Positions 23,349 through 32,380 of a DNA stretch of 64,000 bases are shown piece by piece (the stretch's first letter is position 1; every line of letters begins with the position of its first letter). This DNA is from Cymbidium sinense (taxonomy: Eukaryota; Streptophyta; Magnoliopsida; Asparagales; Orchidaceae). A program made the position numbers and the translations under genes. Location: positions 20,036,923 through 20,100,922 of the forward strand of contig CM038222.1 in the NCBI GenBank assembly GCA_021442155.1. Reading direction: 5' to 3'. The notes under the pieces were generated by a model. The model was given only the letters and a program-made list of their open reading frames with translations, made no database searches and had not been told where the DNA came from.

Positions 23349-24345
23349 GTAAATTCTAAACTTTAAACCATAATCCCTAAACCCTAAACCTTAAAACCTA
23401 AACATAAATAAATAAAATAAAATAAAAACTTAAACCCTAAACCTAAAACCTAAATCCTAAACCTTAAACCCTAAACCTAAACCTAGCCTAAAACCACAAA
23501 CCCTAAACCCTAAACCCTAAATCCTAAACCCAAACTAAACCTGACTAACCCTAAAAACAAACCTAACCACTAAACTAAAATAAAAAAAATAAAATAATAA
23601 AACCTAAACCTAAATAAATAAAATAAAATAAAAAACCTAAACTAAAACCAAAACAAACTTAAAATAAAATAAAATAAAATAAAATAAAATAAAACTAAAC
23701 TAAAATAAAGATAAATAAACTAAAACTAAACTAAAATAAAAAATAAACCTAAAAAAAAATAAAACCTAAAATAAAATAAAAAATAAACCTAAAATAAAAA
23801 ATAAAATAAACCTATAAAATATAATAAACCAAAACTTAAACTAAAAATAAAACCTAAAAAAATAAAACTAAATTAAAAATAAACATGACCACCTAAACCT
23901 AAAATAAAAAGATAAAACCTAAACTAAAGATAAATACTAAAATAAACAAAACTAGGCTAAATAAAAATAAAAATGAAATAATAAAATAAAAATAAAGTAA
24001 AATAAACAAATAAATAAAAATAAATTAAATAAACTTAAACCTTTTTGCTTAATTAAAAAAACCACCCAAACCATAATCCTAAATCCTCACTACCACCATA
24101 ATCCTAAATCTCCCTAAACCTATAACCCTACACGTGAACTGCAACCCTAAACCCATCTATATCTAAACCATAAACATAGCACTAAACCCTAAACTCCTCC
24201 ACAACCTAAACCCTAAAAATTAAACCCTAAATCCTACACTAAACCTTCCCCCTCCCCAAAACCTAAAGCCTAATTTCTAGCCCCACCTAAACCTAGCCCT
24301 AAACCTAAAGCAACTAAATAAATAAAAAAAAATATAAACCCTAAG
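23349..24345 (+). repeat. Telomere-like satellite, right arm, block 2
   Basis: Clean CCCTAAA variants (about 23,349-23,570) are followed by a degraded CCTAAA/AAAATAAAAT stretch to about 24,030, a weak marker (CCTTTTTGCTTAATTAAAAA near 24,033), clean repeats, and the GR-RBP leader (AAAGCAACTAAATAAATAAA near 24,308). No gene is seen. Confidence 0.9.
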
Positions 24346-24833
24346 AATGGGCACAACCTTGACGGCAAGAACATCACAGTCAACCAGGCTTAGTCTAGAT
24401 CTTGTAGTGGAGACGAAAGCGAAGGCGGTGATTATCATAGTGGTGGTGGGGGATCTGGAGGTACAGATGGATATGGATGTGGTGGTTGGAGCAGTGTTGG
24501 TTGTGGAGGTGAGAGGAGTGACAGAGGTTACATCCATGATGGTGGAGGGAGAGATTGTGGATTTGATGGTGGATCCTGCTACTCGAGAGGCGAGGGTGGT
24601 TCTGATGGGAATTTAAGAAATTGAAGAATGACCAATCCGATCCGTTGCTTATCGAAATGTGTCTTTATAGTAGGGATGATTCTACTTATTTAGGGTTTTT
24701 TATTTGCTCTATGCGTGCTCATTTTTTATTTATATTGTCACTTGTGTCTTAGAGAACCTGGTGTGTTACTTAGTTGATGAAATCAAAAAGAAGAAATGTT
24801 GAATTTGAATTTGTTTTCTGTTAAGAAAAAAAA
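24346..24833 (+). pseudogene. GR-RBP 3' fragment with 3' UTR, copy 4 (best preserved)
   Basis: From AAT at 24,346 to TGA at 24,622-24,624 the frame is continuous over 92 codons except for one TAG at 24,391-24,393, where the family has Q in NQAQSR. It reads NGHNLDGKNITVNQA, stop, SRS, then a glycine/serine-rich tail (YHSGGGGSGG, GYGCGGWSS, GGERSDRGY, GGGRDCGFDGGS) and ends SRGEGGSDGNLRN. This is the last third of the RNA-recognition motif plus the whole C-terminal tail of a GRP7-class RNA-binding protein, without the RNP1 and RNP2 motifs. About 200 bases of 3' UTR follow and end in GTTAAG plus A8, then ACCCTAAACC. It is the best guide to the ancestral mRNA. Confidence 0.9.
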
Positions 24834-24848
24834 CCCTAAACCATAAAT

Positions 24849-25062
24849 CCCTAGGCTGGAGCCTGAGCCATGGGCCTGGGCCTGGGCCTGAGCCTGGGCC
24901 TGACAGGGAAGCCTGGGCCTGGGTTTCAGGCCTGGGCCCATGAAGCTCAGGCCTGACCCAAATGGTCCTGGGCCTGGGTGATCAAATGACTTGTAGGCTA
25001 AAGGCCCAGACCCTGAGTAGATCAGATGGAGGCAGCAGGCTAAGACCCTGGGCTGGCCCCAA
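24849..25062. repeat. GC-rich island of GCCTGGGCC-type repeats
   Basis: About 210 bases rich in GGGCCTGGGCCTGGGCCTGA-type words, with CAGGCC/GGCCTG in both orientations, in otherwise AT-rich surroundings. Near 24,955-25,060 it becomes less regular (GTCCTGGGCCTGGGTGATC, then AAGGCCCAGACCCTGAG). No frame of note. Some plant transposon ends carry GGCCCGGGCC-type sequence of this look, which would explain it, but I cannot confirm. It does not recur in the other units of the array. Confidence 0.75.
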
Positions 25063-26266
25063 AACCTAAACCTAAAAACCCTAAAACCTGAACCCTAAAA
25101 CCAAAAAAAACCTTAAACCTAAAATAAACACTAAACCCAAAATAAACCTAAAACCCTAAATCCTAAAACCCTAAACTATAAACCCTAAACCCTAATAACC
25201 TAAAAACCTAAACCTAAACTACATAAAATAAACCTAAACCTAAATAAAATAAAATAAATAAAATATAATAAAAACCTAAATTAAAACCTAAACCTAAACC
25301 TAAAAATAAAATAAATTTAAATAATAAAAATAAAATAAAATAAAATAAATAAAAAGTTAGACTAAACTAAAAAACATAAAATAAACCTAAGAATAAAAAA
25401 CCTAAATAAAATAAAATAAAACTAAATGTAAAATAAAAATAAAATAAACTTAAAATAAAATAAAAAAACCTAATTAAAAGCCTAAACCTAAAAAATAAAC
25501 CTTAAATTAAAACTTAAAAATGGATAAAAAATACAACATAAACCTTAACCTAAAAAAAATGTAAACCTAAAAAAAAAATAAACAAAATAAAATAAATCTA
25601 AGCATAAACTAAAATAAACTAAACTAAAATAAATAATACCTAAACCTAAACCTGAACCTAAAACTAAACTAAATAAAATAAAATAAACTAAAATAACTAA
25701 AAAATAAAACCTAAAAATAAACCAAAATAAAACCTAAAACCTAGACTTAAAAAAATAAAATTAAAACCTAAACCTAAACATAAAAATAAAAAATAAAACC
25801 TAAACCTAAAAAAATAAAATAAAATAAAAGTCAACTAAAAGGTAAACTTAAACCTAAACCTAAACCTAAAAAAATAAACTAAAATAAAAAACCTAAACTA
25901 AAATACATAAACCTAAAATAAATAAATTAAATTAAATAAAAAATAAACCTAAATAAAAAATAAATAAACTAAAATAAACTAAAAAATAAATTAAATAAAT
26001 AAAATAAATTGAAACCTACAAGTTTACTTAATTTAAAAAAACCATAAACCCTAAATCTTAAATCCTAAACCCTAAACCTACAACCCTAAGCACTAAACAC
26101 TAAACCCTAATCCCTAAAAAACCCTAAACACTAAATCTTAAACCCTAACCCTAAACCCTAAACCAAAAACCCAAAACCCTAAACCTAAACCTAAAGTAAC
26201 TAAATAAATTAAAAAAATAAACCTAAAGCTTAAAACCTAATAAACCTAAACCTAAATCTAAACCTG
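25063..26266 (+). repeat. Telomere-like satellite, right arm, block 3
   Basis: Clean CCCTAAA repeats (to about 25,200) pass into a long degraded CCTAAA/TAAAATAAA stretch, the marker CCTACAAGTTTACTTAATTT near 26,012, clean repeats, and the GR-RBP leader at about 26,185-26,266. Confidence 0.9.
26185..26266 (+). repeat. Conserved leader upstream of GR-RBP fragments (example)
   Basis: AAAGTAACTAAATAAATTAA, then AAAATAAACC, telomere-like words including AACCTAATAAACC, and CTAAG or GAAG directly before AATGGG. Equivalents precede every GR-RBP fragment with a preserved 5' side: on the + strand near 22,825, 24,308, 38,552, 43,463, 47,312, 52,075 and 57,972, with an extra copy at 57,888; on the - strand near 8,405 and 11,660. 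Because this flank is shared, the copies cannot all be separate insertions. No promoter element is evident in it. Confidence 0.85.
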
Positions 26267-26692
26267 AAGAATGGGAACCTGAGTAGGAAAATCACCATCC
26301 AACCAGCCTCTAATCTGATGGGTGGGGAAGTGAGGCTTATCACGAGTGGAGGGGTATCTAGGTGTTGGATATGGAGGTTGTGGTTAGATGAGAGGAGGAG
26401 ACGTGGTTTCAAACTGGCAGAGGGAGATTAGGGATATGATGGTGGATCGCCGAGAGGCCGTGGTTTTAATGGGAACTAAACAAATGGAAGAATAGTCGAT
26501 CCGATCTGCTGCTTATGGAACTATGTCTTTACATTAGAGATGGTTCTAGTTATCAAGGGATTTAGGTTTGATCTACGCATGCTCATTTTTTATCCATGTT
26601 GTTATTTGTGTCTTAGAAAACTTGGTGTGTTACTTGGTTGATGGAATCAAAAGAATAAATGTTTAATATGAATTAGTTCTATGTTAAAAAAA
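26267..26692 (+). pseudogene. GR-RBP 3' fragment with 3' UTR, copy 5
   Basis: It starts at GAAGAATGGGAACCTGAGTA. Small deletions and insertions have destroyed the reading frame within the first 15 codons. The glycine-rich part is shortened (about 130 bases between the NITVNQ-equivalent and the SRG.GG..GN end). The 3' UTR is well kept (GCATGCTCATTTTTTATCCA, then TTGTGTCTTAGAAAACTTGG) and ends in GTTAAAAAAAC. It is recognised mostly by its 3' UTR and by alignment with copy 4. Confidence 0.82.
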
Positions 26693-26848
26693 CCAAAATT
26701 CCTAAACCTTTATCTAAAACCAAAACCCTAAACCCTAAACCCTAAACCATAAAAAACCTTAACCATAAACCCTAAACCCTAAAAACCTAAACCTTAAACC
26801 CTAAACCCTAAACCCTATAATCTAAATTCTAAACCCTAAACCCTAATA
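26693..26848 (+). repeat. Short clean telomere-like block before the long LINE
   Basis: CCCTAAA variants link the poly-A of GR-RBP copy 5 to the 5' end of the LINE. The last telomeric words end near 26,848 (CCCTAATAATATT), where LINE sequence starts. Confidence 0.88.
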
Positions 26849-27081
26849 ATATTCAAAAATTAAAGTGAAAAACCACACCGAGCCCTCTCCTCCTGTTCTA
26901 GAAATTTTCTTTTTTGCTCTCATTTTGGGCTTTTTGGACACTGCTTGCTAGCTTCTTTGAGCGATTCTCACTAGATTCCTCTTGGAATCGATAACCGTTG
27001 GCCGATTTCATGTCTTTCTTTGAGTGACATTTTGGCTTGGCATCTTCTCTAAAGATTCCTTAGTGAAAACTGAAGGATCTT

Positions 27082-28426
27082 TTGGATCCTGTTAGGGCAT
27101 CATCTACCCTGGCTTTGGCTGCTTTAAAATTATTCAAAGACATTCTCAATGGTAAGGATGGCTATTCGTGTGAGTCCTATATTTTGACTTCTTTTGAGGC
27201 ATGCCTATTGTTATGTGTTCTGACCGACAAAAAGCTTGCTAAGCCATTTGAATTCACTTTGGTTGGAAAGTTTATAGGCCTAACTGGAAAACATTCGCTC
27301 TTTCATTCATTCATAGTCCAAACTTTCGCTTTTATGATTCGTTTAATTGATCCCCACCACATTTTAATTTCATTGATGAACGATTTGGATTACTCTCATG
27401 TTTTCTCTCGTCATTCTTATTTTATTTTCAATTGCCAAATGAGGTTGTTGAAATGGACTCCACTATTTGATATTAAGGAAGAATCCCCAATTATTTTGGT
27501 TTGGATTTCACTCCCCAATATGTGAATTCATTTTGGTAACCAAGAATTCCTTTTTGCTGTGGGTGCCTTATTTGGTTGGCCATTGCAAATTGATCAAGCA
27601 ATAGCTACAAAATCTCATCCTTCAATGGCTAGAATCCTTATTGAATTGGACATTACTAAGAAACACCAAAAATAAATCTGGTTGGGATCTAAAAATTATG
27701 GTTATATATAAAGAATTGAATTTAAAAATTTCCTTGTCTTTTGTTCTCACTACAAAATCCATGGTCACGATAATTCTGAATGTTTCATTCTTCATCCTCT
27801 CCTAAAAAAGAAAATCCCTATTAAGGAAACTTCTATTCCTAACCCTAGTACACCATTAAATAAAAGGATTCTTTGAATGTTCCTAATAAGGTTGATTTAC
27901 CTTTTATTTCTTTTGAGCAATTGTAGGCTTGTAATGTGAACAATAATAGCTTTTCTAAACTTTTGAATGAGGATTTTGTTTCTTCTAATGGAGAACATAA
28001 ATGACAAATTTAATTTTGTGCATCATTCTAATTCAATGGAGAATATGGCTTTAATACCTCATGATAATCAAGTTGATAAACTTGATTCCATATTTCAAAT
28101 TCAGGATGATTTCTAAAAAAGATTTCCTTTTATCTAATAATTTGGCTAATGATGAGGAAGGGTTTGGTTTTCCCACTTGCCTTCTTAATAAATCACTCTT
28201 CCTCCTCTATTCTCAAGCTCATTTGTCTTTAATAAATTCTAGTGTCTTGGAAGAAGGAGAATTCACTTCTCATCAAGAGATTTATACTAAATCTGTTAAT
28301 AATGTTGCTAAATCCTTTTTGAATGATGATTCAAAGGGCAAAAAAAATGCTTCCAAACTTTCTATTTTAAAAAAAATGTTTAAAATTTTCCCCCCAAATT
28401 GCCAAGAAACACTAGAATTGTTGTGA
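27082..28426 (+). pseudogene. LINE ORF1 (gag-like, DUF4283 plus zinc knuckle), broken
   Basis: ORF1 products of plant L1-type LINEs bind the element RNA. Here the frame from 27,082 gives the DUF4283 pattern: FTLVGKFIGL, then a hydrophobic helix, LIDPHHILISLMNDLDYSHV, and MRLLKWTPLFDIKEESPIIL, VWISLP. In the same frame it continues past TGA at 27,523 (LFGWPLQIDQAIATKSHPSM, ARILIELDITKK), TAA at 27,673 and TAA at 27,709, to a knuckle CSHYKIHGHDNSEC. The knuckle has lost its second cysteine (C-x-x-C has become C-x-x-Y). The frame ends with TGA at 27,874. The C-terminal part is in a shifted frame (28,061-28,426). ORF2 starts about 54 bases later. No working start codon is obvious near 27,082. Confidence 0.9.
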
Positions 28427-28479
28427 CCTCCCTCTCTTCTCTCAATTAACTTTTACTCCCATGCCCTTCTTTTCTTTAT

Positions 28480-29130
28480 GTTTAATTTTTTAGTTTGGAA
28501 TGTTAGAGAGATTGTTACCCTCTCTATTCATAACCGTATTAGAAAATTTTGTCATATTCATAATATTTCTTTACTTATTATTCTTGAGCTGCTTATTCAT
28601 GCTAATAAAATTAACCATGTTGCTAGAATGATCAAATTCAATAATTTTTCTCTCTAATGTTAGTAATAAGATTTGGTTTTTGGAATAACTTTGTAGGCAT
28701 TTCTATTCTTGATGATTTTATCAAGTTCAATGCTCAAATCTCTTGTTGTGATTATTGTGTTTTAGGCTCTTTTGTTTATGCATCTTGTAATAGATCTATA
28801 AATCTTCTTTGGGATAACTTGACTAATTTTGCCACCTCTCAATAAACTTTGGTTTGTTGGTGGAGATTTCAATGCTATTTTGTTCTCTTCTAAATGAAGT
28901 GGTGGTTTCTCTAATATTCATTCCATGGAAGAATTTTTCAATATGATCCTTGATTGTAATTTGATTAATATTGGTTTTAAGTGTTCTAATTATACTTGGA
29001 AAAACTCTAGACTTTGGCAAAGGTTGGACCGGATTCTTTTTAATACTCATTGGATTACTCAATGGCCTATTATAAATCATTTAAGCGTAAACCTTGTCTG
29101 ATCATGCTCCTCTTTTGGTTTCTATTTAAG
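28480..29130 (+). pseudogene. LINE ORF2 endonuclease domain (broken)
   Basis: ATG at 28,480 begins MFNFLVWNVRE, matching the NxxVWNVRG start of plant LINE apurinic-type endonucleases. Later blocks, in more than one frame, are a KIWFFW-like segment (about 28,665), VGGDFNAI (around 28,859-28,876) with the catalytic D-x-N, YTWKNS (about 28,995), RLDRIL (about 29,023) and LSDHAPL (about 29,094-29,114) with the catalytic D-H. All expected active-site blocks can be found, so the domain was once complete. At least three frameshifts or stops (for example near 28,655, 28,845 and 29,090) kill it. This domain nicks the target DNA in family members. Confidence 0.9.
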
Positions 29131-29589
29131 ATAATTCTAATAGATTAAAAATCTCCTCCTTTAGATTTTAGAACATGTGGATTCAACATATTGATTTTTT
29201 AATGTTGTGGCTAACAATTGGAAAGCTTTTTACATCCCGAATAATTATGGGGATGAAAAGACTTAAGCTAGAAATACTTAAACAAAATCTGGGTTAGTGG
29301 AACAAGCATTACTTTAAAAACCTTTATCCTAATATCCAAGATATGGAAAAATTAGTTTGTGATCTTGAAGTCTCTATTATATCTAATCCTTCTAAGATTA
29401 AGGACTTGACTGAGGTGAAAGATAAGCTTGTTAATTTTCAAAATATGGAAGAGACTTATTGGTGCCAAAAAACTGCTAGTAAACACATTAATGGTGACAA
29501 GAATACTAGCTATTTTATGCTTTAGTTAAAAAAAAGAGTCATAAATAATATTCAAAATTTAAAGATGAAAATGGTGAATGGATTACATA

Positions 29590-30640
29590 GAATAATGATA
29601 TTAAAGATTCATTAATTACTTTTAGAAATATGCTTAATAAGAGTTGCTCTTATAAAGCTATTTCTAAATCACTTAATAATTCTTCTATTATTACCAATGA
29701 TGACAATAATTTTCTTACTAGTATGCCTAATGAAGATGAAATTTTTAAAGTTCTTAATAGCATGAACATAGATTCTATTGCTAGTCCGAGGGTTTCACCA
29801 CCCAATTTTTCCAAAATGTTGGTTTATTAAAAAAAATGATCGATTGACTATGGTTAATTTTAATGGAAATCCTTTTCCTAGATATTTAGCACTTCTAATG
29901 TTCTCATACCTAAGAAAGATAACCCAAACTATTGGAGTGATTTTAGATCTATGCACCTTCTTCAAGTGATTTCCAAAGTTCTTGCCAACAGTTTAGTCTT
30001 TTACTTCATAAGATTATCTTTCAACCAAACTAGGTTGTTAGAGGTAGATCTATTTTTGATAACATTTTACTTGCCAGAATCTTCAAATTCTAAATTTATT
30101 TGGGTTTCTACTAAATTTATTTTCTTAAAAATTATTTTAATAATGTATGGTTCTCTATTTTTCTTAATGGGGAAGCTTTGGGCTTCTTTGCTTCTTCCCA
30201 TGGCTTAAGATAAGGGGATCCTTCATCTCCTACTTTATTTATTATTATTATTGAGTACTTATCTAGTAGCATTAGCATCAATGAGTTATTCTTAAATATT
30301 CCTAGTATGTATTACAGAACTTTTGGTGGTCTTCCTGTTTCCCACTTAAGCTTTGCAGATGATTTTATTATTTTTTGCAATGTTTCTATTCATCATATAA
30401 AGAACCTCAAGATTTTTTTTAAAATAAATTTGGTAGAGAAAGTGGTCTTTCTATCAATGATAACAAAAGCTATTTTATTACTTCTTCAAGTATCTCCAAT
30501 AATAAAATCAATAAAATCATGCATATCACTAATTTTAAACATCAACACTTACCTCTTAAGTACTTGGGTGCTTCTTATTTTAAAGGTCCAAAATGATCCC
30601 ACATTTTTGATGAGTTAATTCAAAAAATTTTAAATAAAAT
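29590..30640 (+). pseudogene. LINE ORF2 reverse transcriptase domain (broken)
   Basis: Blocks appear in the correct order: NEDEIFKVLNSMN (about 29,728); SNVLIPKKDNPNYWSDFRSM (about 29,894-29,955) with HLLQVISKVLA after it; GEALGFFASSHGLR (about 30,170-30,210), where a TAA replaces the Q of RQGDP, then GDPSSPTLFIIIIEYLSS; and SHLSFADDFIIF, with the catalytic FADD at 30,352-30,363. The VDxxKAFDxxxW block between 30,050 and 30,120 has been lost through a deletion when compared with the left-arm copy at 7,240-7,283. A KSCISLILNINTYLLSTWVL-like region follows, equivalent to the conserved YLG segment. Not functional. Confidence 0.9.
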
Positions 30641-31379
30641 TTCTGTTTGGGAATTCCATTTACTTTCTTTTGGTAGCAGGCTTACTTTTCTTAAAAGCAC
30701 TCTCAATTTAATGCCTCTTTATTTGATTCAAACTATTATTCCCAAAAATTCTACTCTTATTAGAATTGATCACTTGCTTAATAAATTTTTTGGTGGTCCA
30801 ATCATTCTATTAAGAGAATGCATTGGACTTCCTGGCATATAGTTGTGGTCCTTTGGGTGAAGGTGGTCTTGGTCAAACTTATTCGTGAATCTACCTTCTC
30901 TAATAAGCTCGGTGGAATTTTAGAAAGAATGATAGCCTTTGGGCTAATTTTATGATGGAAAAATATTATCAAGGTAAACACCCTCTTACGTGCTTATAAA
31001 GTTGGTAACTCTCCGCTTTGGAAAAGGCTTTGCTCCATTAAATGGGTTGTTGAATCCTTAATATCTTGGGTATTCATTCTGGGTTCTTCTTTTGGAAAGA
31101 CAATTAGATTGGCAATGGCTCTATTCACTCCTTTATCTACACACCGCTATCAAAAGTTAACTCTTATTGGCTTAATAACAATTGGAATAAAAGGAAACTT
31201 GAGAATGACATTCCTATTCCTTTTTTTTTGATAAGTTTTGCAACATCGCTATCTTTTCTAATAAACTGGATCAAATTCATTTCAAGCTCTCTTACAATGG
31301 TGATTTCATTCTTAAAGAGGTTTGGAATTTTATTAGAACACCTCTAATGTTTTCATTAAACTTTGGAACATTATCATTC

Positions 31380-31640
31380 CCATTTCTTATTTTGTTTTAG
31401 CTTGGAATATTTTGAATAAGTTCATCCTTGTTGATTCCATGCTCTAGCTTAAAGGGTTTTATTTACCTTCTAAGTGCTATTGTTGCTTTCATATTGAAAA
31501 TGTTAATCATGTTTTTGTCATTGGTGCTATTGCTTCCAAACATTGGATATGGTATGATTATTTATTTAACACTCTATTTTCACTATTTTCAACTTCTTGA
31601 ACTTTGTTTCACTATATCTTTCTTTAGATTGATCAATATG
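31380..31640 (+). pseudogene. LINE ORF2 zinc-binding linker (zf-RVT type), broken
   Basis: Between the reverse transcriptase and RNase H, the + strand reads AWNILNKFILVDSMLQLKGF, then YLPSKCYCCFHIENVNHVFV and GAIASKHWIWYDYLF. This follows the zf-RVT pattern of plant LINEs and related reverse transcriptases (W..L...i.T.d.L...g......C..C...E...H.F..C......W), with C-x-C and the N-H-V-F segment visible and the last cysteine replaced by alanine (GAIA). It lies about 300 bases before the RNase H start. Frames change near 31,440. Confidence 0.8.
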
Positions 31641-31899
31641 ATGAATCATATCAATTAATCAAATGGATTAGCATATTATTTTAATTTTAATTTATTACCC
31701 ATAATTGGTTCATTTGGATAGAAATGATGCTAAATATCATGGTATCCCTATGAACCATAAAAGGATCCTTGCTAGAACTAAAGAAAAATTCATGCTTTTA
31801 ATGCAAATTTAATTAGTAATCTTCACTTTAGAGGTTAAAATTTGTGGCTAAAAAATTGGTATCGCTTGCATGATGATCCTTCCTAAGAGTATTAGGATG

Positions 31900-32380
31900 A
31901 TACATTGGATTAAGCCTAAAAAATTTTATTAAGATCAATATGTTTCCCCAAACAAATATGGTGGTGGAATTCTTAGGGATTTTAAAGGTACTATCATTTG
32001 TGCTTTTGCCTACCCCCTCAAAGCTTATTATGTTATTTATGTTGAGCTCATAGCTATTAACAAAGTTATTGATATTTGTTTAACCAAAGGTCACTTTAAT
32101 ATTTGGATTGAAGTTGATGCTCTTATTTTACTTGATATGCTCAATAATAAAAAAATGGGGAATGCTGACTTATTTTATCTTCAATCACAAAAAGCTTCTT
32201 TCTCAAGTTTGCAAAAAATTTTTCACATTCTTAGTGAAGGTAATGCTTGTGCTGATTTCCAAGCTAATTTTGAAGGGGAATTAAATGAGCTCACTTTATT
32301 TGATAACCATAGCTTACCTAAGCATCTGTGTGGTCTGGTCAATCTAGAAAATAGTGGACTGCCTTACCTCAGATTGTATC
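31900..32380 (+). pseudogene. LINE ORF2 RNase H domain (broken)
   Basis: The order is WIKPKKFY (about 31,903), stop, NKYGGGILRDFKGTIICAFA (about 31,950), PLKAYYVIYVELIAINKVID with the E-L pair, FNIWIEVDALILL with E-x-D, and ILSEGNACADFQANFEGELN (32,232 onward), then LTLFDNHSLPKHL. The first acidic motif (N-x-D-G-S in the left-arm copy) is lost here to a shift before 31,950. The last 108 codons (32,137-32,463) form one frame. This domain type is usual in plant L1-type LINEs and is thought to help remove the RNA template. Confidence 0.88.
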
